64,000 nt of DNA from Palaemon carinicauda (GCF_036898095.1 NC_090731.1:143531716-143595715); one strand, 5' to 3'. Shown: positions 53,560 through 63,051, counted from the stretch's first letter. Notes: generated by a model not told the origin, from the letters alone. Numbers and translations are program-made.

Positions 53560-54300
53560 AACTATTTACTGACCAGGGAGAACGTGCATACAGTTTCATA
53601 AGTTTAATGACCAGGGAGCATAGGCATACAGTTTCATGAATTTAATTACCAAGGAAAACAGACATATGGTTTCATGAGTTTAATCACAAAGGGGAACAAG
53701 CATACACTCACAAATTTGACAGCCAGGGAGCACAGGCATACTGTTTTATAAGTTTAAAGACCAAGGAGAACAGGCATAAGGTTTCAAAAGTTTAATAACC
53801 AGGGAGAATAGGCATACAGTTTTATGAATTTAATTATATGGGAAAACAGGCATATGGTTTCATGAGTTTAATCACAATAGGGAACAGGCATCCAGCCTCA
53901 CAAATTTAACAGCCAGGGAGCACAGGCATACCGTTTCATAAGTTTACAGGCATACCATTTTATAAATTTAAAGACCAGGGAGAACAGGCATAAGGTTTCA
54001 AAAGTTTAATAACCAAGGAGAATAGGCATACAGTTTTATGAATTTAATTATATGGGAAAACAGGCACATGGTTTCATGAGTTTAATCACAATGGGGAACA
54101 GGCATACAGCCTCACAAATTCAACAGCCAGAGAGCAGAGGCATACCGTTTTCCAAATTTAAAGACCATGAAGAACAGGCATACAGTTTCAAAAGTTTAAT
54201 GACCTGGAATAACTGGCAGAGTTTCATAGGATTAATGACAACGTATAAAAGGTGTACAGTTTCATGAATTTAAAGACCAGGGAGAACAAGCATAGAGCTT
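53560..54300. repeat. About 38-bp minisatellite with higher-order structure, PMS2 intron 2
   Basis: Some 18 imperfect units of the type ACCAGGGAGAACAGGCATAC AGTTTCATAAGTTTAATG. Variant units recur in fixed order (ATATGGGAAAACAGGCAT; CACAATAGGGAACAGGCAT; CAGCCAGGGAGCACAGGCAT), giving a superperiod of about 190-215 bp (for example 53791 and 54005). Confidence 0.92.
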
Positions 54301-54646
54301 TCAGGGTTCAGAGGTGTGATTGTGCATACAATCACTCATAGATCTCTTACTAATTCTGACTTTACAACTCTGTAATTGGTGTGTCTGGGGACAACCACAA
54401 CAGTAATTTGGGCCCAATAGGCCTATGACTGAAAAGTTTGCCATAACAGAAAATTACAAAATGTTATAATTAGTTTACTACTCTATTATTTTACTGTGTA
54501 AAGTTTTGCATTTCAGGTTGGTTAAGTAATCCATAAATAGAAAATTATTTAACACATGAAATTTCTCTTATTTTTTCACAATGGACTGTTTTGTTACTCT
54601 TTACCATTTTCCTATAAAATGCTTTTCATATACCGTACTCACTCAC
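54301..54646. other. PMS2 intron 2 flank
   Basis: No feature recognised beyond the intron itself. Confidence 0.35.
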
Positions 54647-54738
54647 CTGACCAGAACATATCCGATGCACTGTTGTTTTGTCTATTGCCTTTATTGTTTT
54701 TGCAGCCTCATTTGTTGCTATGGATGTGTCTAGTTCTT
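54647..54738 (-). CDS. PMS2: PMS2 exon 2 (first visible coding exon)
   Basis: 92 bp. Acceptor ACCTATTTCAG, donor GGTCAG|GTGAGT. Encodes ELDTSIATNEAAKTIKAIDK then TTVHRICSGQ, matching the PMS2 N-terminal KxIxxIDxxxVHxICSGQ. The first two bases belong to a codon begun in a short upstream exon holding the start Met, which I could not locate; element E or sequence further right lies in that intron. Confidence 0.9.
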
Positions 54739-54988
54739 CTGAAATAGGTAGAATAAATATTAAAAAATAATTAGTTGAATCTTTGGAGCGAAAAGTCTGT
54801 TCAAGTACCTATGATAAACATGGAATTTTTATGAATAAAGAAATGTACAGTATAAAATCTAATCAATCATATGTTGTACACTAAATTCCTTATTACCATA
54901 GATATGGAATCCCAGTTATATCAAATGGATCCTTCCAAAACTACTATCCAGTGACATCCAAAGCCAAAAAGAAAAGAATGGTCATTAA

Positions 54989-55633
54989 AATAGATGATTA
55001 AAGGACTTGAAAGTGGCTGAGAAGCTCTATCTGACGAAGCATCGGGAGAAGCAAGCGGCGAGGAGACGCTCGGCTTCCTAGGCGACCTCTTGGACGCCGC
55101 CTTCTTCTTGGTGCTGTATCGCACCCACTGCACCTCGTTCCAGGACTCGCACTCCGGACTCGTGGCTAAAGAGGAACACACGCTGCCCCTACACGACGAA
55201 CACAAGGAAAGAAAAGCGCCACACGATTTACCGGCCATAGGCCCGGGACAACGACGGGGATGCTCCATCACGCACTAGTAAGGCACCGCGAGACACAGGA
55301 ACACAGAGGGAAAGGATATGGAAAGAGCACAATGGGACCATGTGGGGACCGCGTGAGACACAAAGGGTCGCAGTGGATAAGGAGAGCGCGTCAAGATGTT
55401 ATCGCGACGCGACCAGAAAACTTACTGGAGATCGAGACCTGAGCAAGCATGCTCTCTGACCCCGGGTCGCCTCGTGGCGCGTATCACACCACCAGAGGTT
55501 ACCCCGCATAGAAAACGGGAGTAGGGTAAACTACACAAAATTATGGTCGGTTGGGAGGAGATCCCAGATACTCCTAAGAAAGTAGTTCGAGGTAAGTACT
55601 CCATGTTGGAACAATAGATGATTAAAGGACTTG
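54989..55633 (-). mobile_element. DIRS 5' fragment flanked by 21-bp direct repeats
   Basis: The 21-bp sequence starting AATAGATGATTAAAGGAC occurs at 54989-55009 and 55613-55633. Between them, read on the minus strand, lies leader-like sequence and the start of a Gag (MMEHPRRCPGPMAGKSCGAF, LCSSCRGSVC, then WNEVQWVRY), truncated within the Ser-rich region. No terminal repeat is at the lower end. It abuts the left end of element E. Confidence 0.7.
55010..55271 (-). pseudogene. Truncated Gag N-terminus in the 5' DIRS fragment
   Basis: Shares the pattern CP..KSCG(T/A)F(M/L)S and CxxCRGxxC with A and E but lacks the DPH before it and one CxxC after it, so it is either divergent or decayed. After about residue 85 the frame reads into the flanking direct repeat and host sequence. 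Confidence 0.65.
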
Positions 55634-55637
55634 TACG

Positions 55638-55850
55638 AAAAATGACAAACTTATAAGTTATAACAGAGTTTGTATTTTTCCTAGGATACAAACCCGAATT
55701 CTTTACTATAGGAGATATTCTAGCGCGTGCTGGTCGTTAACGACCGGGCCGGTAGTTATCCACCTGCTAGTGGTGGGGGACTGCCGGTCGGTAGCTACTG
55801 AATACCTTCAATCGGATTCTACCTAGGACCATTTTTAGGGGGCAAAGACG
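55638..55850. repeat. Left inverted terminal repeat of element E
   Basis: Reverse complement of 62455-62611 over GAATTCTTTACTATAGGAGA TATTCTAGCGCG and TAGCTACTGAATACCTTCAA, with small indels. Confidence 0.9.
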
Positions 55851-55869
55851 GAGGGAAGATTTGTGTAAA

Positions 55870-55975
55870 GAATTCAGGTTTGTATGTTAGGAAAAATACA
55901 AACTCTGTTGTAAATTTGTCATTTGTTCCTACACTTGATACAAACCCTCATTCTTTACTATAAGAGACTGTCTTG
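55870..55975. repeat. ICR of element E
   Basis: AGGAAAAATACAAACTCTGT (complement of the left end) joins GTCATTTGTTCCTACACTTG ATACAAACCC (complement of the right end). The implied junction is GTAGGAACAAATGACAAA. Confidence 0.85.
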
Positions 55976-56394
55976 AGGCCAGGGTGGTCGAAGCATTCCC
56001 TATTCCTAGGGAAGATAGTCCTCAGACTAGACTCTCTTGACAAAAAAATCTCCCGTTAAACTTTTCTTTGTAGATCCCCATAATCTTAGCACGACTGAAA
56101 GTTTGTAATTACGTGGAAACAAATGTTCCGGATAAAGAGGGTCAGGAACATTCGACTCGGACCCTTTCATACTTAGGATTCCCCTGACCTTGAAAAGGGG
56201 AACTCTCGTGACTAAGAGTATAACTTATACCCTGTGAGAGAAGTCAGATGAGTTTCATACCTTATTTCCATTGGCGAGTCCAACTGAAACTGGATACAGA
56301 CTAGGATATCCCAGATGGGAGGGAGAAGGAAGCGCAGAAGATAGATGGATGTCCTTCTAAAAACCTAGCGTAACACAGAATCCTCGACCAATGG

Positions 56395-57030
56395 CTACTC
56401 TCCCCTGAAAGGGCGTAAAGTAGCTACAACACCTGTTGACCTGCCACAATAGGCCCTATAGAAAAGGTGAGACCTAAGTGTCACATCGGTTAAATAGTGA
56501 ATGGTAAATGTAGATTGGCGTTTCCAGACTCCAGCTCTCAAGATTTGGGAGACTGAAAAATTTTTCTTAAATGCCAGTGAGGCAGCCACTTCCCTAAATT
56601 GATGGGCTTTGGGTTGAGCTGCCTCTGGGTCTCCGTGAATGGCTCTCGCAATAACTTTTTTGAGCCAGAAAGAGATGGTGTTGCGAGAGATTCTCTTCTT
56701 TACCTTGTTGGTACTGAGGAAGAGATGACGGAGACGTGGTCTGAAAGGTCTGGTGCGCTTCAGGTATTTCCTTAGCGCCCTGACTGGGCACAGTAGCAAT
56801 TGGTCTGTATCCTGTGTTACCTTATTGAGGCTGGAAAATTGAAATTCTCTAAACCTCTCATCGGCCAATGAAGGATTCTGAGTTTTGGCCACAAAGGCTG
56901 GCACGAAGTTGAGCAAGACTTTCCCTCATCCTCTAGGTGACTTCGTAGGACAGACCATGTAGTTCACCGACCCTTTTTGCCAAGGCCAGAGCTACTAGGA
57001 AGACGGTCTTACGGGTTAGGAAGTAGTCAG
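56395..57030 (-). pseudogene. Tyrosine recombinase catalytic part of element E
   Basis: 56395-56916 encodes LLLCPVRALRKYLKRTRPFR, KAHQFREVAASLAF (HxxR) and FTIHYLTDV (Tyr). The first catalytic Arg (ALAKRVGELHG) is readable at about 56940-56985 in another frame. A break near 56917-57062 separates it from the N-lobe. Confidence 0.85.
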
Positions 57031-57062
57031 AGGTCCTATTTAGGGCTCATAGGGTGGACCCT

Positions 57063-57842
57063 TCAAGGAACGTAAGACCAGGGACACGTCCCAAAGTGAT
57101 GTTCTAATCTCAACTGGGGGCAAGATCTCTCAAAACCTCGAATTAACAAGGTGATATATTCTGAAGTGGAAAGGTCAACCCCTCTCAGTCTACAGATGAG
57201 GCTTAAGGCTGAACGATAGTCTTTAATTGCCGAGACTGAGAAGAGTTTTTCCTCCCTGAGGCACACAAGGAAGTCTACCACTAATAGAAGAGAGGGATCA
57301 AGTGGAGACACGTCTCGCTCTCTACACCAAGCTGCAAACACCCTCCATCTTGCTTGGTAGAGGTTTGTGGAAGATTGGCGCAGGTGCCTGGACAGCCTCC
57401 AGGCATGAAGCTTCAGGAAGGGGATTCTCCCGTGGGGGACACCACTGTGTGGCTGCGTCAGCAGAAGGGGTTCTGGAGGAAGAAACCTTGGAACCTGAAC
57501 CAGCAGGAAAAGAAGGTCTGCGTACCATTCTCTGCTTGGCCATGCCGGAGCTATTAGGGTTAGCTTGCTGTTCCGGGAGGTCCTGAGTTTGTTGATCACC
57601 CTTCTGAGCAGGCAAAAGAGAGGAAAGGCGTATGCGTCCAGGTTGTCCCAAGAATGTTGAAGGGCGTCCTCGATCGCTGCCTGACGGTCTGGAACTGGGG
57701 ACCTGTAGCGGGGAAGTTTCGCATTCAGGGAAGTGGCGAACAGGTCTATTGTGGTGAAACCCCACAAAGCTATTACTGTCTTCGCTACTTGAGGATCCAA
57801 AGACCAATCGCCACTCAACACTTGGTGATGACCAATCGCCAC
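57063..57842 (-). CDS. Methyltransferase-like region fused to recombinase N-lobe, element E
   Basis: 259 codons: TTIDLFATSLNAKLPRYRSP, DNLDAYAFPLFCLLR and LIAPAWPSREWYADLLFLLV (post-RNase H region), running without a stop or frame change into LYQARWRVFAAWCRERDVSP, VVDFLVCLRE and SAIKDYRSALSLICRLRGVD (recombinase core-binding domain). In B, C, D and F these two parts are in different, overlapping frames. The first 12 codons come from the 28-bp repeat; the region belongs after the RNase H end DQLSRHHQVLSGDWS. Confidence 0.87.
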   Translation of the reverse strand: MAIGHHQVLSGDWSLDPQVAKTVIALWGFTTIDLFATSLNAKLPRYRSPVPDRQAAIEDALQHSWDNLDAYAFPLFCLLRRVINKLRTSRNSKLTLIAPAWPSREWYADLLFLLVQVPRFLPPEPLLLTQPHSGVPHGRIPFLKLHAWRLSRHLRQSSTNLYQARWRVFAAWCRERDVSPLDPSLLLVVDFLVCLREEKLFSVSAIKDYRSALSLICRLRGVDLSTSEYITLLIRGFERSCPQLRLEHHFGTCPWSYVP

Positions 57843-57885
57843 TCAACACTTGGTGATGACCAATCGCCACTCAACACTTGGTGAT
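57802..57885. repeat. 28-bp x3 tandem repeat at the RNase H end of element E
   Basis: Three identical copies of GACCAATCGCCACTCAACAC TTGGTGAT starting at 57802, 57830 and 57858. The two extra copies add 56 bp, which shifts ORF2 out of frame. Identical copies mean a recent event or an assembly error. Confidence 0.98.
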
Positions 57886-59227
57886 GCCTGCTCAGTTGAT
57901 CCGCCATGATGTTTCTCCGGCCCGGAATAAACCTGGCTGTGAGAGAAATGTTGTGACCTTCCGCCCATAGGCAAATCTGGACCGCTAGCAGACAGAGGTC
58001 TCTTGCCAGAGTACCCCCTTGTTTGTTGATGTACGAGACGGCTATGGAGTTGTCGCTCATCAGCACCACTTCCCGTCCTTGTAGATCTTTTACAAAGTAT
58101 TTTAGGCCTTTCCAGGCTGCTAATAATTCCAGGAGATTTGTATGGAAAGTTTGTTCTATCGGAGACCAAACTCCTGATGCTAATTTCGGGCCTAGGTGGG
58201 AACCCCAGCCCCGTAGCGATGCGTCCGAAAAGAGTTTTAACTTCGGACTGGGGCTTTGGAGGGGAATGCCCTTTTGGGTATTCTCTCTGGTTGACCACCA
58301 ATGAAGATTTTGTATCACCAGAGCTGGAACCTCCACTGACAAGAATGGGGAATCGATCTTTTGAGACCAATGGGTCTTCAGATGCAACTGGAGACTTCTC
58401 ATTCTTGATATTCCGACTGGAACTAGTTTTTCCAGGGAGGAAAGATGGCCCAGAATTCTCTGCCACGACTTGGCTGTAGGAGGCAGTGGAGACAAGAGTT
58501 GGGCGATGGATTGTTCCAGTCTCCGAAGTCTGTCTTCCGAAGGGAACACCCTACCTACCTGGGTATTGATGGACATACCCAAATAGTTTAAGACTTGGGT
58601 TGGAATCAAACAAGACTTCTCTTTGTTTACAAGGATCCCCAGGCCCTTGCAAAGATCTAGAAGTCTTCTCAGGTGATCCAGAGCTAGCTCCCTGCATGAG
58701 GTCAGGAGTAGACAATCGTCTAGGTACCTTAGCAGTCGTATCCCGGGCTTGTGAGCCCACGAGGAAACGAGTTCGAAAACCTTCGTAAAGATCTGTGGGG
58801 CGGTTGAGAGGCCGAAGCATAGGACTTTGAACTCGAAGATTCGACCCTGAACCAGAAAGCGCAGGAATTTCCGATATGCGCGATGGATCGGCACTTTGAA
58901 ATATGCTTCTTTTAAGTCCACAGATGCCATAAAGTCTCCTGGATGCACCGCTTGGATCACGGAGGCTGCTGTCTCAATTTTGAATAGAGTTTGCTTCACA
59001 AACTGATTCAAGGTAGAGAGATCGATTACTGGTCTCCAACCTCCCGAGGCTTTCTCTACAAGAAAGAGGCGACTGAAAAACCCTAAGGAGGTGTTGGAGA
59101 CCTCTTGTATGGCACCTTTTAGAAGCATGCTCTGGATCTTCCGAGCTAGGGCTTGCTGTTTCCCGGGATCCCGAGGGACCTGGGAGGACGAGATTGGGGG
59201 AGGAATTAGAGGAGGAGGAGAGTCCAT
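57815..59227 (-). CDS. Reverse transcriptase and RNase H of element E
   Basis: 470 codons: FFSRLFLVEKASGGWRPVID, FMASVDLKEAYFKVPIHRAY (motif A), RLLRYLDDCLLLTSC (YLDD near 58710-58730), LNYLGMSINT, ILGHLSSLEKLVPVG (thumb), KLKLFSDASLRGWGSHLGP, TNLLELLAAWKGLKYF, MSDNSIAVSYINKQGG and NIMADQLSRHH (RNase H with its acidic residues). The frame is lost at the 28-bp repeat. An upstream frame (59285-58974) reads the preceding linker. Confidence 0.9.
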   Translation of the reverse strand: MDSPPPLIPPPISSSQVPRDPGKQQALARKIQSMLLKGAIQEVSNTSLGFFSRLFLVEKASGGWRPVIDLSTLNQFVKQTLFKIETAASVIQAVHPGDFMASVDLKEAYFKVPIHRAYRKFLRFLVQGRIFEFKVLCFGLSTAPQIFTKVFELVSSWAHKPGIRLLRYLDDCLLLTSCRELALDHLRRLLDLCKGLGILVNKEKSCLIPTQVLNYLGMSINTQVGRVFPSEDRLRRLEQSIAQLLSPLPPTAKSWQRILGHLSSLEKLVPVGISRMRSLQLHLKTHWSQKIDSPFLSVEVPALVIQNLHWWSTRENTQKGIPLQSPSPKLKLFSDASLRGWGSHLGPKLASGVWSPIEQTFHTNLLELLAAWKGLKYFVKDLQGREVVLMSDNSIAVSYINKQGGTLARDLCLLAVQICLWAEGHNISLTARFIPGRRNIMADQLSRHHQVLSGDWSSPSVEWRLVITKC

Positions 59228-59339
59228 GAAGGGGGATGCGGTACCCCCAACGAAGCACCTTGATGGTCCATTGCATGGCCCCCATAGTCTTCCACCTCCT
59301 CCAACTCCCCTACAGGCACCCCCCTACGCACTGCGAGGG

Positions 59340-59990
59340 GGGAGCCGTGACCCTATTTCTGTCTAAGGTTCCTCCCTCAGCCTTTAGCCTTGGGAGGAGC
59401 CGACTTTCCTCTGCCCATAGGTTTGGCTATAAAAGAGGGGCGGCTGAGGCTCTTCGCTGGGAGTGGAGTTGCGGTTGTGGTTTTGGGTTGTGGAGTTGGC
59501 TGCTGTTGCATTGTGCGAAGGGAGGCAGCCTTTTGCATCGCGGTGTCCTGCGTCTCTTTCCTCCAAGTATCAAGGGAGAGGAAACTGCTTGTTTAGAAAA
59601 GAGGAGAGGTTGCAGAAGGTCCAAGTTTCTCAAATCTGATTTCTCGGCCATACCAATGCTCCTATGAAGCCTGGAAACAACTGATTCCCTCCTTTAGAGG
59701 ACCCAGTTGTAGCAGTTTGGAAGTCCATTGTCTTGGCCCCAGCAGCTAGGACTTCCTGTAGGGACTGCATGGAGTTTTGGTTTGATAGGTCTTCGTGACT
59801 CGCTAGGTAGCCGACTGTGCCTGACCACGTGTCAAACCAGGATAATGCCTCCCGAAGGGACACTGAAGCTGCTTCCATTGCCGAGGCTTCTGTGGCAGTG
59901 AAGGAGACTGGGAGAGAAGAGTCTCTGAAGAGCAGCCAGGTGTGAGCCTCGCTTAGAGGGGATCCAGGGTCAGAGAAGGGTTGGCGTCTC
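59340..59990 (-). pseudogene. Gag C-terminal region of element E
   Basis: 59630-59878 encodes EAASVSLREALSWFDTWSGT, VLAAGAKTMDFQ (conserved Gag block), 59427-59651 part of the following region, and a basic tail (GRGKSAPPKAKG) lies at about 59365-59410. Frame changes occur between the pieces. Confidence 0.6.
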
Positions 59991-60004
59991 TGACCTTATA
60001 ACAG

Positions 60005-60383
60005 TGCTTTTTCCTCGAAAATGGAAATTGTAGAAGTTTATAGGATCCTTGCATTGTGGAATGATCTTCCTAATCGGGTAGTTGAATCAGTAGAACTTCA
60101 AAAGTTGGAGCAAATGTTTTTATGTTGACCAGGCTGACATGAGTCTTTTTAAAGTTTATATATGACATCACGTTTTTGACGTTGTTAATAGTTTATATAT
60201 GACATCTATTTTGACGTTGTTACTGGTTTTAGAATGATTTATTGTTAATTTGTTTTCATCATTTATTTATTTCCTTATTTCCTTTCCTCACTGGGCTATT
60301 TTTCCCTATTGGAGCCCTTGGGCTTATAGCATCTTACTTTTCCAACCAGGGTTGTAGCTTGGCTACTACTAATAATAATAATC
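60005..60383 (+). mobile_element. Non-LTR retrotransposon 3' end inserted in gag of element E
   Basis: Plus strand: ALWNDLPNRVVESVEL (60051-60100, typical LINE C-terminus) followed by a 3' UTR-like stretch with CTATTTTTCCCTATTGGAGC CCTTGGGCTTATAGCATC and a (TAA)n-type tail at 60367-60382. It splits E gag. No target duplication could be defined. Confidence 0.65.
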
Positions 60384-61790
60384 AAGGATCCCGTTTCCCC
60401 CGAGACCGCCTGCGAGACCTTCCTCAGACGGCCTGCAGTGTTAATAGACCAGGGAAGTTCGATTCTGGTCTTAGAGTTTGGTGGAGGACGACATAGTCTG
60501 TCTAAAGGTGGAGCGTCGTTATGTCGAGGCGACAGATGTAGTATCGCCAAGGCCTGAGATATTACACATAATTCTTAGAGCCCTCAGATAGGAGGAATCT
60601 AAGTCCTTTGATGGTTGCTCTTCTGAGGAATCTTCCGGTTGCGCTAATTCCTCGCGAGGAAGGGCGATAGAAGTCAGTGTCTGGAGGTAACGGCGAAGTA
60701 GGAGATTCCATTGCCGTTGTTCCAAGGGAAGGCTGAGCGATGGATAATGGCGCAGCGAGCGTCTGACCTTGCCTGGAAGTCGACGGTCTAGGCGTAAGTG
60801 ACCGAATTATCGGTACTGTCCTATTAAGATTCGTAGAGATTCCTCTTTTTGAAGGGTCTGAAGAACGAGGTAGAGGAGGTTGCATTGATCGGCGATCTGG
60901 CCTTTTCCCTCTGCTCTCAACCGAAGAGAAGAAGGGTTGAACCCCTGCGTCTTCTTCCGAGGTTCTCGTGAGGCTCGCATTCCGTAACTCATTAGGGAGC
61001 AAGGGGACCGGAGCTGTCCTGTCTGAAACACGAGGGCGAGGTGATTGACCCCTGCGCGGATATGCCCGGAGACTTGCGCGATCGGGAGGATGAAGGACGG
61101 GAGCGCTCTCTCTGTTGATACGTAGCGATGGTGAGGAGAAGTGCTCTTTCTCCCTTTCCTAGAGTGATCTAAGCTCCTCAAACTAATATGTGAAGGAGAG
61201 GGATCGCGCACAGAGTGCGCTTTTCCCTTATCTGATTAGATGAAAAATCGTGGGGAAAGCTTCTCCAATGGGAGCGCTTATTACGCTTTGGAGAACTTTC
61301 GTGACAAAGAGCGAGAACGTATCGTAGCGTTCTTTTTCTTGAAGCGCCTAGATGATCCCTCGCGAAAGGAAGTCGATAGCGAGGCAGAACGATGATGCGA
61401 GGAAGCGCTCATCTTATGTTTGTGACGAGAGCGCTTATAGTCTCTCGGCAAGACATTTCGTGAAGAGATAGAAGGCGAGGAAGAGCGAGAACGATGATGT
61501 CTCTACCTATGTCGCCTGTCTCTACGACGAGAACGTCTGGGCGAAGGAGAGCGAGCTTTCCTTTTCCTCTTCTCTCTCTCCCTCCTAGCCTCCAAGGAGA
61601 GCGAGGACAATGATGATGATGATGATGAGGAGGAAGAGGGGGAGGTATTGCGATGTTTGCACTTGCGACGTTATAGTTTTGTAGAAGCGCAAGCGAGGTG
61701 CGAAGTAAGCGCCGCCGGAGCTGAAGTTACTATATCTACTGAAACTTCTGCGGACGCCGACTGAGTTGACGGGAGGTAGGTGAGGTCCGG
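60384..61790 (-). pseudogene. RS-rich middle of Gag, element E
   Basis: Several frames. 60562-61211 is Ser/Pro/Arg rich. At 61200-61600 the minus strand reads RSPSPRRSRRRDRRHR and RHHRSRSSSPS-like stretches interrupted by stops. Arg-Ser composition resembles SR proteins and the repeat region of A. An ATG/GAT trinucleotide run lies near 61607-61640. Confidence 0.55.
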
Positions 61791-61799
61791 AACTCCCCA

Positions 61800-62396
61800 G
61801 GGTTCAAATACAGAAGGGACCCGAGGTTAAACTGTGCCCGCGAGGAACTGGTTCCACACTTCCTCCGAAGGAGAACCAGGGAGTCCAAGGGCAGGCCATA
61901 CCGCTCGTACATGATCTGGAATGGAAGCGGTACAGTAATAGAGTCATTCCCGGTGGTGGAAAAAATTGTACCAGTGGGAGGGGCAACGTGAACCGCCTGA
62001 CCAGGGGGAATGGGGGTTAAGTCAATGGTGCCGCTCTTCCTTGACTTCCCCCCCGGAGGATGGAGGCAAGGAAGAGTCTGAAGAGAGAGATTGAGAGGCC
62101 GAAGAAGAGGCCCGATACTCCTTACCTTTCGACGACGAACCTGGAGGTAACGAATCCTTTTTCAATTTCTTCTTCCTCTTCACGAACTTTTCCCACTGAG
62201 AGGGCGACCATTCTCTACATACTTGGCAGGGGGAGCCTTCAGAACACTTATGACCTCTGCACAAAGGGCATAGGGAATGAGGATCCACCTCCGTTGGTGA
62301 CATAAATGTGCCACAAGATTTCGGGGGAACCCTGGGACACTTCCTCATAATAGAGGACATCACATCTAACAAAGAAAAAGAGTTAATCAAAAACAC
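61800..62396 (-). CDS. Gag N-terminus of element E
   Basis: 62022-62396 encodes MRKCPRVPPKSCGTFMS, DPHSLCPLCRGHKC and CQVCREWSPSQWEKF, then KRKKKLKKDSLPPGSSSKG and a Ser-rich stretch. This is the clearest example of the shared Cys signature beside A and D. The likely start is the internal MRKC Met rather than the upstream ones. It is followed by a stop at 62022. Confidence 0.75.
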
Positions 62397-62454
62397 AATA
62401 AAGAAAGGCTAGTCTGCCAGTCAAACAAAAGCAGGAGCAGCGGTGTTACCACTG

Positions 62455-62611
62455 CGACGGCTAGAATTCGATTGAAGGTATTCAGTAGCTACCAACCGGC
62501 AGTACCCCACCACTAACAGGTGGATAACAGGTGGTTTTCTGCCGTATTTTTCAGCTCGCGCTAGAATATCTCCTATAGTAAAGAATGACGGCTTGTATCA
62601 AGTGTAGGAAC
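62455..62611. repeat. Right inverted terminal repeat of element E
   Basis: Partner of 55638-55850. Ends GGCTTGTATCAAGTGTAGGA AC. Confidence 0.9.
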
Positions 62612-63051
62612 TAACTTCTTTTGTTATATACTGTAGATGCATTTATGTCATAAACAACAAAATTCATATTTTTTCAATGTAAAAATCCTCTGTTTAATTT
62701 GCCTTCCTTGAGGTCAGCATATCCTTCAAACACTCCAAAAAAAGAGCCTTACCTGGCCACCTATCCAACCAAGTATAAAAGCAAGCTGTTGATGGTTAGA
62801 CAACTTTACAAGTTATCTTAGGCTTGAACAAGTAATGTGGGGTTAAGTGGCAAGCCCTTGACAGTATTTTTATATTGCTGGATTTGAAAATCCACACTTT
62901 TTCAAGTGAAAGAATTGAGCATGAACAGATCTTTGAGTACCGCAATGCCAAGAAAAGAATGAAGCTCTATAAGAGCACACAAAAGTTGTTACTTCAATAA
63001 CTAACTGAGAACAATGAGAAGAAATTACTTTTTAAAAAATGCAAAAGCCAT
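62612..63051. other. Sequence upstream of element E
   Basis: AT-rich, no recognised feature. Confidence 0.35.

Larger units (their letters stand above)
55638..62611 (-). mobile_element. DIRS-type retrotransposon, element E
   Basis: A 7.0-kb copy upstream of PMS2 exon 2, sense to the gene. Inverted termini at 55638-55850 and 62455-62611 (GATATTCTAGCGCG; CACTAACAGGTGGATAAC; CAGTAGCTACC), ICR at 55870-55975. Minus-strand order: Gag N-terminus (62396), RS-rich Gag middle, a LINE 3' end inserted at 60.0-60.4 kb, Gag C-terminus, RT-RNase H, methyltransferase-like plus recombinase. Defective through the insert, a 28-bp triplication and a frame break in the recombinase. Confidence 0.92.

Noticed and set aside
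53560..54300. CRISPR-like regularly spaced repeats
   Set aside because: Units are contiguous and imperfect without unique spacers, inside a eukaryotic intron: a minisatellite.
58023..58479. Plus-strand ORFs across the RNase H of element E
   Set aside because: Antisense to an RT-RNase H frame with intact motifs.
1..62611. LTR retrotransposon or endogenous retrovirus interpretation of the large elements
   Set aside because: No direct LTRs, protease, integrase or envelope. Inverted termini, ICR and tyrosine recombinase identify DIRS elements.
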